From: Alcaligenaceae bacterium | Lineage (GTDB): Bacteria; Pseudomonadota; Gammaproteobacteria; Burkholderiales; Burkholderiaceae_B | Direction: 5' to 3' | NCBI GenBank assembly: GCA_947380655.1 | Contig: CANCRX010000001.1 | Coordinates: 1 to 64,000 of the forward strand | DNA: 64,000 nt | Shown: one piece after another, positions 17,796 to 24,740 of the stretch | How the letters are laid out: every line of letters begins with the position of its first letter | Numbering within the stretch: the first letter of the stretch is position 1 | The notes under the pieces: model-generated | Told to the model about the DNA's origin: nothing | Database searches by the model: none | What the model saw: only the letters and a program-made list of their open reading frames with translations | Made by a program: the position numbers and the translations under genes

Positions 17796-18803
17796 ATGGT
17801 TACTATGCCGGAACATCATTCCTCGCAGAGGCAACTCAATTCACGCGCACTTTGGTACGTCGCACCTCAGCGTGCAGAAATCCGTAGCGAACCTATCGAT
17901 GCATTGCAACCGAGTCAGGTCCAGGTACGGACACTTTATGGTGCGTTGAGTCGTGGAACGGAGTCTCTGGTGTGGGCTGGCCGCGTTCCTGTCGTTGAGT
18001 ATCAGCGGATGCGTGCACCATTTATGGATGGAGAATTTCCCTTTCCTGTTAAGTATGGGTATTCCTCGGTTGGTTGTGTTGAAAAAGGCCCCGCCGAATT
18101 ATTAGGAAAGCTCGTCTTCAGCTTATCACCGCATCAAACGATATTAAATCTGTCTTCTGAGTCAGTGACTGTTTTGCCTTCGAGTGTCCCGCCGGCCAGA
18201 GCGGTACTCGCCGCGAATATGGAGACGGCACTGAATGCTGTCTGGGACGCCGCACCGGGACCTGCGGATCGGATCGCGATTGTTGGCGGTGGAGTTGTGG
18301 GAATGCTGGTTGCCTTTTTGTGCGGTCAGCTGCCGGGGGCAGACGTCACCCTTGTAGACATTAATCCCGAGCGCCAGAAGGTAGCCAACACTTTAGGAGT
18401 AAAGTTTGCCACACCTGGTCAGGCACCAAATGAGTGCGACCTGGTGGTTCATTGCAGCGGTGCACCCCAGGGCTTAGTGACGGCTTTGTCTCTTGCCGGA
18501 GAGGAGGCAACGGTACTCGAGATGAGTTGGTATGGAGATCAGCCCGTTACGGCTAATCTGGGTGGGGCTTTTCACAGCCGTCAGCTCAGACTGCAATCCA
18601 GCCAAGTGGGGCATATCTCGGTTTCCAGAAGAGCGCGCTGGAATTATGCGCGCAGACTCTCTGCTGCGCTGGCCCTGCTGAGTGATCCGAGGCTGGATGT
18701 GTTGCTGGCACCCGCAATTATGTTTAATGATTTACCAGAACAGTTACCTAAAATTTTGGGGCCTGGAAATAGTATCCTGTGCCAATTGATCCAGTACGAC
18801 TAA
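17796..18803 (+). CDS. MDR-superfamily dehydrogenase lacking zinc ligands
   Basis: About 335 residues of medium-chain dehydrogenase/reductase fold. The N-terminal GroES-like domain has LYGALSRGTESLVWAGR where zinc enzymes have the catalytic Cys/His segment, and no four-cysteine structural zinc loop is present. The NAD(P)-binding Rossmann motif IVGGGVVGMLVAFLCG and VTLVDINPERQKVA (acidic end, suggesting NAD) follow. It is often labelled zinc-binding alcohol dehydrogenase, but the ligands are absent. ATG at 17796 is chosen; an open extension reaches back to 17694 over the divergent promoter. It is 16 bases upstream of the PTPS-like gene and forms one operon with it and the GT4 gene. Confidence 0.85.
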   Translation: MVTMPEHHSSQRQLNSRALWYVAPQRAEIRSEPIDALQPSQVQVRTLYGALSRGTESLVWAGRVPVVEYQRMRAPFMDGEFPFPVKYGYSSVGCVEKGPAELLGKLVFSLSPHQTILNLSSESVTVLPSSVPPARAVLAANMETALNAVWDAAPGPADRIAIVGGGVVGMLVAFLCGQLPGADVTLVDINPERQKVANTLGVKFATPGQAPNECDLVVHCSGAPQGLVTALSLAGEEATVLEMSWYGDQPVTANLGGAFHSRQLRLQSSQVGHISVSRRARWNYARRLSAALALLSDPRLDVLLAPAIMFNDLPEQLPKILGPGNSILCQLIQYD

Positions 18804-18819
18804 TTTAAAAGGAAGCGAA

Positions 18820-19221
18820 ATGTTTACAGTTGAAGTCCGCGATCACATCATGATTGCTCATTCTTTCCGCGGCGAAGTATTTGGTCCTGCGCAGGCACTG
18901 CATGGTGCGACCTTTGTTGTAGATGCGGCATTTATTTCAAAAACGCTCGATGAAAACGGGATCGTGATTGATATCGGCTGTGCACTGGATGTACTCAAGT
19001 CAGTGCTTAAACCCTTGAATTACTCAAATCTCGATGACAAAGAAGAATTCAAAGGAAAAAATACAACCACAGAATTTTTAACCAAGCATATCTTTGATGT
19101 GTTAGCTGAGGCCGCACGCACCAACGGTTTGGGTCGTGATGGGCGCGAATTACACGCTATTCGTGTGACGATTTCTGAGTCTCATATTGCACGTGCCTGG
19201 TACGAGTCACCGATCTGGTGA
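18820..19221 (+). CDS. PTPS/QueD-fold protein lacking catalytic residues
   Basis: A 133-residue protein of the 6-pyruvoyl-tetrahydropterin synthase/QueD family. The zinc region reads AHSFRGEVFGPAQALHGATF: His14 and His28 remain, but the third ligand of the usual HGHNY is Ala30 and no catalytic Cys precedes it. The usual LDHxxLN catalytic Asp-His is replaced by Asn67-Tyr68 in LNYSNLDD. The substrate-anchoring Glu in VTISESHIARAWYE (Glu120) is kept. So it can probably bind a pterin-like ring but not perform QueD or PTPS chemistry. A clear ribosome site (AAAAGGAAG) precedes ATG. Flanked by the MDR and GT4 genes. Confidence 0.87.
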   Translation: MFTVEVRDHIMIAHSFRGEVFGPAQALHGATFVVDAAFISKTLDENGIVIDIGCALDVLKSVLKPLNYSNLDDKEEFKGKNTTTEFLTKHIFDVLAEAARTNGLGRDGRELHAIRVTISESHIARAWYESPIW

Positions 19222-19223
19222 GT

Positions 19224-20294
19224 ATGAAACACATTGCTTTTGCGATCCCAGGTGATATTGACACGCCCACGGGTGGTTATATCTACGATCGCAAGATGAT
19301 CGAAGGCCTGAGAAATTTAGGCTGGCAAGTTGATCTGGTCGGACTTGGGGACGGGTTTCCTTATCCTGATGCCCAGACTCTAACTTTCGCTCAGCAAAAA
19401 TTACAGGCCATCGCGCCTGGTTGTCCGGTTTTGATTGATGGGCTCGCTTTGGGGGTGATGCCTGAAATTGTCGGACGGCTTGTCTCGACACATCAGCTGA
19501 TCGCCCTGGTACATCATCCTTTGGCACTTGAATCTGGACTGAGTCAAGCACAAGCCCAGAGCTTCAAGCTCAGTGAAATGGATGCGCTTTCGCATGTTTC
19601 AAATGTGATCGTGACAAGTCCGGCAACAGCTAGAAATCTGATCGCTGAATTTGGTATGGATAGTTCGAGGGTATGTGTTGTGCTTCCTGGGACGGATAGG
19701 ACACAGAGCGAGCTAGGATACAACCATGCGCACAACGCTCATGATCGTGATCTGCGCCTCTTGTCTGTCGGTTCGATCGTGCCGCGCAAAGGTTTTGATA
19801 TTTTGATCCAAGCGCTTGGTCAATTGAAAGATCTACCCTGGCAGTTGACGATTGCGGGCGATCAGACGCGTGATGCGCATGCCCCCTTACAACTTGATCG
19901 GGATATCGATCAATACGGTTTGCATGATCGTGTGCTTAGGCTTGGCGCAGTTTCTTCAGAAACACTCGAGTCTCTCTATCTCGACGCTGACGTGTTCGTC
20001 TTGGCCTCTCGTTATGAGGGCTACGGCATGGCCTTTGCTGAAGCACTTGCCCATGGGTTGCCCGTGATTGCAACCACGGGTGGAGCGATTCCCGAAACTG
20101 TTCCGACTACGGCAGGTATTCTGGTTGAGCCGGGTAATGTGGATCAGTTTGCTCAGGCTTTACGCCAAATTATCACCGATCCCTATTTACGCACTGCGTT
20201 ATCTGCTGGAGCAATCCAGGCCGCGAACAATCAGCCCGACTGGAAGCAAAGTGCTGAAAATTTTGCTAAGGCGCTTGAATCAGTTCTTCGTTGA
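19224..20294 (+). CDS. Family GT4 glycosyltransferase
   Basis: A 356-residue GT-B fold glycosyltransferase. The N-terminal domain starts IAFAIPGDIDTPTGGYIYDRKM with the donor/acceptor glycine turn. The C-terminal domain has SVGSIVPRKGFDILIQAL, FVLASRYEGYGMAFAEALAHG (the E-x7-E nucleotide-sugar motif) and IATTGGAIPETV. GT4 members include sugar transferases acting on tetrahydrobiopterin in cyanobacteria, which makes glycosylation of a pterin-like acceptor attractive here (inference). ATG at 19224 lies just past the PTPS-like stop; a GTG at 19218 overlapping it is an alternative. Its 3' end overlaps the convergent RibD-type gene by 64 bases. Confidence 0.88.
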   Translation: MKHIAFAIPGDIDTPTGGYIYDRKMIEGLRNLGWQVDLVGLGDGFPYPDAQTLTFAQQKLQAIAPGCPVLIDGLALGVMPEIVGRLVSTHQLIALVHHPLALESGLSQAQAQSFKLSEMDALSHVSNVIVTSPATARNLIAEFGMDSSRVCVVLPGTDRTQSELGYNHAHNAHDRDLRLLSVGSIVPRKGFDILIQALGQLKDLPWQLTIAGDQTRDAHAPLQLDRDIDQYGLHDRVLRLGAVSSETLESLYLDADVFVLASRYEGYGMAFAEALAHGLPVIATTGGAIPETVPTTAGILVEPGNVDQFAQALRQIITDPYLRTALSAGAIQAANNQPDWKQSAENFAKALESVLR

Positions 20295-21046
20295 CGTAAC
20301 GCCGCTAAGTCACAGTCAAACAGCAATTCATTATCCAGTTTATGTGCGTGGACTGCGAGTCGATGTGCTTGGTCCATATGCTCAATCGCGGGTAAACAAA
20401 AACTGGCTCGACCGCTCCCCATAATGATAGGCGCGACAATCACATGCAATCTATCCAGGCAGCCAGCGTGCATAAATCTGGACACTGTGTCGGCACCGCC
20501 TTCGATCAGAATACGCCTCAGACCAATGGCAGCAAGGTTTTGCAGAATTGTTGCGGGCGAGATTCTTCCATCTTCCTCAGTAGGCAAGTAAAGTATTTCG
20601 ATTCCGTCTGCCGCCGGATAGGCGTGACCTTGTTTTGTAATGACGACTCGCCGCACGCCATCGTCATTGAATATTTTTAGGTCAGGGTGTAACCGATGAT
20701 TGGGGTCAATGACGACGCGGGCTGGATGCGCCCCCTTTGCCAGCCTCACTGTTAGCTGTGGATCGTCCGCGATAACCGTGCCAACCCCAACGATCACTGC
20801 GTCGACAATCGCTCTTAAACGATGCAAGTGCAAAAGACCGGCTGGGCCATTAATATATTTTGATTGCCCTGTCACGGTGGCGATCCGGCCATCGATGGTT
20901 TGGCCGATCTGACCAATTACCATCATGTTGTCGTCGCTGAGTTGATGCAGAGGATCAAATATGAGGGCTGGCCAAGGCTCCTCTCGTTCAACGTTTTCGG
21001 CAGAGTTGTTCTGTACCAGTGTTGCTGCGTTTGGTAGTTTGACCAT
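20231..21046 (-). CDS. Stand-alone RibD-type reductase (RibD_C family)
   Basis: About 271 residues with only the reductase half of RibD: IGQTIDGRIAT, INGPAGLLHLHRLRAI, VDAVIVGVGTVIADDPQLTVR, RRILIEGGADTVSRFM and APIIMGSGRASF. The deaminase domain (HAE and PCxxC zinc motifs) of the riboflavin enzyme is missing. Such enzymes use NADPH to reduce the ribose of a pyrimidine ribosylamine phosphate. ATG at 21046 begins the conserved region. The C-terminal 20 or so residues extend beyond the usual family end into the overlap with the GT4 gene. Divergent from the GTP cyclohydrolase II gene, whose product is its expected substrate. Confidence 0.88.
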   Translation of the reverse strand: MVKLPNAATLVQNNSAENVEREEPWPALIFDPLHQLSDDNMMVIGQIGQTIDGRIATVTGQSKYINGPAGLLHLHRLRAIVDAVIVGVGTVIADDPQLTVRLAKGAHPARVVIDPNHRLHPDLKIFNDDGVRRVVITKQGHAYPAADGIEILYLPTEEDGRISPATILQNLAAIGLRRILIEGGADTVSRFMHAGCLDRLHVIVAPIIMGSGRASFCLPAIEHMDQAHRLAVHAHKLDNELLFDCDLAALRQRRTDSSALAKFSALCFQSG

Positions 21047-21265
21047 GATCACCACAAAAACCGTTTTAAATTTAGGTGTATTTAGCCAACACTTTACAGC
21101 AGGGTGGCATAATGTCTTGCAGTGCAATATTTGTAATAAAAACAATGTTGTATTGAATCAGACATTGGTTTACTGATCTGATACAAGCGGTTATCAGTTT
21201 TACTATTTTCCTCATCTTTGTTCAATCGCAATTAAATATTGTTTAGATAATTGGCTTACGCTTCC

Positions 21266-22342
21266 ATGTCAGATCCTCTCGTTCAAGTAGACCGCGCTAT
21301 ATCCGAACTGCGTCGTGGCGCAAACGTTATGGTTTGCGCTGGCGGCACGAAACTGTTGATGCAGGCCGTTGAGGGAGTTACCCAAGAAAAACTCACTCAA
21401 ATGCGTGTCGACTCTGGTTCTGAACCTAAATTAGTCATGACAGGCACGCGAGCCAAAGTCTTGGGATTGAAAGGCAGTGGCGGCTTAATCTGCGTAGTCA
21501 GTGCGATAGATACCTTGGATAAAGAGACGATCGATTTTTTAACGGACCCATTGACCGCGCGTTTGCCCGCTCCGGATCTGTTTGCCTTAAATGTTGAAAC
21601 TGCCAGCCGTATTGAACAAGCCTGCGTGACGCTGTCAAAGATCTCGCGTTTATTGCCGGCCGCCGTGATCGCCAACCTCGGCTCAGAAGGGGGTGAAATC
21701 GATGCGGTGAGTGTTCAGGCATCGGATATTGAAACTTACATGAACACTGCTGCTGACACGCTACGTATCGTGAGTCGGGCACGTGTACCACTTGAAAATG
21801 CCGAAAACGCTCAAGTCGTTGCCTTCCGTCCTCGTGACGGCGGGATCGAGCATCTCGCGATCGTCGTGGGTGAGCCGGATTTAACCAAACCAGTTCTGGT
21901 ACGCCTGCACTCTGAGTGTTTTACGGGTGATCTAGTCGGCTCTTTGCGTTGCGATTGCGGTAATCAACTTAGAGGCGCCATTACCGCGATGAACGAAGCA
22001 GGGAGTGGTGTGTTGCTCTATCTGGCTCAAGAAGGCCGTGGTATCGGACTTGTGAATAAGTTACGTGCCTATCAATTACAAGACGCGGGCTTTGATACGG
22101 TTGATGCAAATTTGCAGTTAGGCTTTGATTCCGATGAACGTAATTATTTACCTGCTGCGCAAATGTTGCGGTTATTAGATATTTCAAAAGTACGTTTGCT
22201 GACGAATAATCCCATCAAGGTTGATGCATTGGCCAGACATGGTATCGAAGTCGTTGAGCGCGTCCCGCATATATTTCCATCTAACGAACATAATCACGGC
22301 TATCTCAAAACAAAGGCCACACGCAGTGGTCACATGTTTTAG
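21266..22342 (+). CDS. GTP cyclohydrolase II with degenerate DHBP-synthase-like N-terminal domain
   Basis: A protein of 358 residues. Residues from about 170 form GTP cyclohydrolase II (GTP to 2,5-diamino-6-ribosylamino-pyrimidinone phosphate, formate and pyrophosphate): HSECFTGDLVGSLRCDCGNQ with zinc ligands Cys218, Cys229 and Cys231, YLAQEGRGIGLVNKLRAY, LGFDSDERNY and LLTNNPIKV. The first 165 residues start like dihydroxybutanone phosphate synthase (AISELRRGANVMVCA) but lack its acidic DxExxGD metal motif, so that activity should be absent. ATG at 21266 is chosen over TTG at 21251. Its place next to a deaminase-less RibD and a PTPS-like gene suggests it feeds a special pathway as well as, or instead of, riboflavin. 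Confidence 0.9.
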   Translation: MSDPLVQVDRAISELRRGANVMVCAGGTKLLMQAVEGVTQEKLTQMRVDSGSEPKLVMTGTRAKVLGLKGSGGLICVVSAIDTLDKETIDFLTDPLTARLPAPDLFALNVETASRIEQACVTLSKISRLLPAAVIANLGSEGGEIDAVSVQASDIETYMNTAADTLRIVSRARVPLENAENAQVVAFRPRDGGIEHLAIVVGEPDLTKPVLVRLHSECFTGDLVGSLRCDCGNQLRGAITAMNEAGSGVLLYLAQEGRGIGLVNKLRAYQLQDAGFDTVDANLQLGFDSDERNYLPAAQMLRLLDISKVRLLTNNPIKVDALARHGIEVVERVPHIFPSNEHNHGYLKTKATRSGHMF

Positions 22343-22381
22343 CGTTATTGATATTAACCACGGATTGATCAGGATACCTTT

Positions 22382-22948
22382 ATGCGAATTTTAAAAACAA
22401 CAGCGTTCAATCCGAATATTTCGGCTAGTTTGAAAAGCAAGATGCGTGTGATCACATGTCTGGCTGCAAGTGCAGGATTGCTTATCCTGACAGGCTGCGC
22501 CCAAGTCTCTTCCGTGCAGCCTGGGACCTCAATTGACGAGGTAGTAAGTAAATATGGTCCCCCTGATGTGACCTGCGCCCGTGCTGATAGACCAAGCAGA
22601 ATGATTTGGACTACCCAGCCTCAGGGTGAAACGGCCGTTGCTTTAGTGGTTGGTGTAGACAAGCGCGTCTCAGCGCCCGTGCAAATGTTGGATGATAAAT
22701 ACTTTGCGATGCTTAATAACGCAGAGGTGTGGACTGCAGAAAAAATTCGCTGTCAGTTCGGACCACCAGCACGCATTTCCACAATAGGTTCAGGAAATAG
22801 TAAACAAGTCGTCTGGTATTACCGATATATGCAAGTCGCTAACTTTGCGGCCTTGATGACCATATACATGGGCGAGGACGGCAAAGCAATGACTAGCCAT
22901 TATTCTGTACCTGATCCTGATCGTAACCAAGTCTTGATGGGTGGCTGA
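22382..22948 (+). CDS. Putative lipoprotein, tandem paralogue 1
   Basis: 188 residues. A lipoprotein signal ends at LLILTGC (Cys39), followed by SSVQPGTSIDEVVSKYGPPD, a BamE/SmpA-like start of a small alpha-beta domain, then WTTQPQGETAVALVVGVDKRV and WTAEKIRCQFGPPARI. It would be exported and attached to the outer or inner membrane. An unusually long n-region with several lysines precedes the hydrophobic stretch; an internal ATG at 22442 would give a more standard signal peptide. The next gene is a close paralogue, so this is a recent tandem duplication. Function unknown. Confidence 0.8.
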   Translation: MRILKTTAFNPNISASLKSKMRVITCLAASAGLLILTGCAQVSSVQPGTSIDEVVSKYGPPDVTCARADRPSRMIWTTQPQGETAVALVVGVDKRVSAPVQMLDDKYFAMLNNAEVWTAEKIRCQFGPPARISTIGSGNSKQVVWYYRYMQVANFAALMTIYMGEDGKAMTSHYSVPDPDRNQVLMGG

Positions 22949-22953
22949 AAATC

Positions 22954-23526
22954 ATGCAAATATTAAAAATAGGTTTAGGTAGTTTGAATATGACGGATAA
23001 TTTAAAAACTTTCAGCCGTGTTACAGGTTCACTCTGTGCGAGCATTGGAATCCTTGTACTAACCGGATGCGCGCAAGTCTCTTCTGTTCAACCTGGGACC
23101 CCGCTCTCTGATGTCATCCGCAAATTCGGTCGCCCAGTCGTGACTTGCGATCAAGCAGATGGCTCGCGACGTATGGTCTGGACTGAACAGCCTCAGGGCG
23201 AAACAGCGTTTGCTTTAACTGTTGGTGTGGACAAGCGCGTCGGCGCGCCCGAGCAATTATTAGATGATGGTCATTTTTCAATTCTTGGAAATGGTCAAGT
23301 GTGGACTGCGGAAAGAATTCGCTGCCAATTTGGTCCTCCGGCAAACGTCACGGCGGTAGGTTTTGGTCAGTCTAGGCAGTGGGTCTGGGGTTACCGGTAT
23401 ATGCAGCCGGCAAACTTCGCAGCAATGATGTACATCTACATGGGACAGGATGGCCATACGATGACACGTTATGAGTCGTTGCCAGATCCAGATCGCAACG
23501 AAGAAGTCATGGGTGGTCGAGGGTAA
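22954..23526 (+). CDS. Putative lipoprotein, tandem paralogue 2
   Basis: 190 residues, a clear copy of the preceding gene: the lipobox LVLTGC (Cys39) sits at the same residue and AQVSSVQPGT, EQPQGETA, VGVDKRV, WTAERIRCQFGPPA and YRYMQ segments match. Differences are spread along the length, so the copies have been diverging for some time. It begins 5 bases after its twin's stop; ATG at 22987 is an alternative start. The BenE gene starts 5 bases after it, so all three may be co-transcribed. Function unknown. Confidence 0.8.
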   Translation: MQILKIGLGSLNMTDNLKTFSRVTGSLCASIGILVLTGCAQVSSVQPGTPLSDVIRKFGRPVVTCDQADGSRRMVWTEQPQGETAFALTVGVDKRVGAPEQLLDDGHFSILGNGQVWTAERIRCQFGPPANVTAVGFGQSRQWVWGYRYMQPANFAAMMYIYMGQDGHTMTRYESLPDPDRNEEVMGGRG

Positions 23527-23531
23527 GTCCT

Positions 23532-24698
23532 GTGCATCAGGGACTTTCGCGCTGGCTTTCACTGTCTCATCTATCTGCTGGCTTTATTGCGGTGCTGGTG
23601 GGCTACACCAGTTCTGCAGCAATTGTGTTCCAGGCTGCAGCAGCGGCAGGCGCAACACCAGCTGAAATCTCCTCCTGGTTGTGGGCCCTTGGCATTGGCA
23701 TGGCTGCTACCTGCATCGGCTTGTCGCTTTATTTCAAAAGCCCTGTCCTGACTGCGTGGTCGACTCCTGGTGCAGCGTTACTGATTACCGGATTGGCCGG
23801 TTTACCCATGTCAGAAGCCATCGGTATTTTTTTATTCAATTCGCTACTTATCACCATTGCAGGGTTTTCAGGCTGGTTTGAGCGCTTGATGCGTCACGTT
23901 CCAAAGACGCTCGCTGCTGCCATGCTTGCAGGCGTGCTGTTGCGTTTCGGATTGGATGTATTTGTTGTGCTCCCAACGCAAGGTTTACTAGTAGGTGTGA
24001 TGGTGGTTTGCTATCTGGTCGGCCGACGTTTTTTTCCGTTGTATGCGGTGCCGATTACTTTTCTGCTTGGTTTGCTGGTAGCCAGTGCACAAGGCTTGCT
24101 AATGTTTGAGGCTATCAGCGTGCAGATCGCGAAACCTGTTTTCATGGCCCCAAGTTTTGTCCTGTCCAGCCTGATCGGAGTTGGCGTACCACTATTTGTC
24201 GTGTCGATGGCATCGCAAAACGTCCCTGGCTTAGCAGTGCTGCGTGCCAATGGTTACAGCACGCCCGCATCTCCGCTGGTAGGCTGGACGGGACTGACCG
24301 GTTTGGTGCTCGCACCATTCGGAGGATTTTCATTTAATCTCGCTGCGATTACCGCTGCGATTTGCATGAGCAAGGATGCAGATCCGGATCCTAAAAGACG
24401 TTATCTGGCGGCAGTCTGGGCTGGATTTTTTTATTTGATGACAGGCATTTTTGGTGCAACGGTCGTAAGTATCTTTGCAGCCTTTCCGCGCGCGCTGATT
24501 GTCAGCATCGCTGGCCTGGCATTACTTGGCACAATTGGAAACGGCTTGGCTGGCGCTCTGCATGAGGAAAAGGAACGCGAGGCAGCACTGATCACTTTTC
24601 TCGTTACGGCCTCAGGGTTGGCAATGTTTGGGATCGGAAGTGCTTTTTGGGGCCTGCTGTTCGGTATGGCCACGGCCTGGATTAATCGCAGAAACTGA
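23532..24698 (+). CDS. benE: BenE-family benzoate/proton symporter
   Basis: A 388-residue inner-membrane protein with about 12 hydrophobic segments and the family landmarks GYTSSAAIVFQAA, LYFKSPVLTAWSTPGAALL, LPMSEAIGIF, PLFVVSMASQNVPGLAVL and APFGGFSFNLAAITAAICM. BenE members take up benzoate or related aromatic acids with protons. No benzoate catabolic genes occur in the window, so the substrate could differ. A GTG start follows the second lipoprotein gene by 5 bases. The gene ends at a perfect 12-bp hairpin. Confidence 0.92.
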   Translation: MHQGLSRWLSLSHLSAGFIAVLVGYTSSAAIVFQAAAAAGATPAEISSWLWALGIGMAATCIGLSLYFKSPVLTAWSTPGAALLITGLAGLPMSEAIGIFLFNSLLITIAGFSGWFERLMRHVPKTLAAAMLAGVLLRFGLDVFVVLPTQGLLVGVMVVCYLVGRRFFPLYAVPITFLLGLLVASAQGLLMFEAISVQIAKPVFMAPSFVLSSLIGVGVPLFVVSMASQNVPGLAVLRANGYSTPASPLVGWTGLTGLVLAPFGGFSFNLAAITAAICMSKDADPDPKRRYLAAVWAGFFYLMTGIFGATVVSIFAAFPRALIVSIAGLALLGTIGNGLAGALHEEKEREAALITFLVTASGLAMFGIGSAFWGLLFGMATAWINRRN

Positions 24699-24725
24699 CA
24701 TCCTTTTGCTTTAGCAAAAGGATGT
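24698..24725. terminator. Hairpin terminator between benE and amidase genes
   Basis: ACATCCTTTTGC and GCAAAAGGATGT pair perfectly (12 bp) around a TTTA loop. It overlaps the benE stop codon and separates it from the convergent amidase gene. The flanks have only short T runs, so it may act as a bidirectional or partly Rho-aided terminator. Confidence 0.75.
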
Positions 24726-24740
24726 CTTGTTGCTTAAGCC

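Noticed and set aside
19207..19551. Open frame opposite the GT4 gene start
   Set aside because: Antisense shadow of the glycosyltransferase; no start signal.
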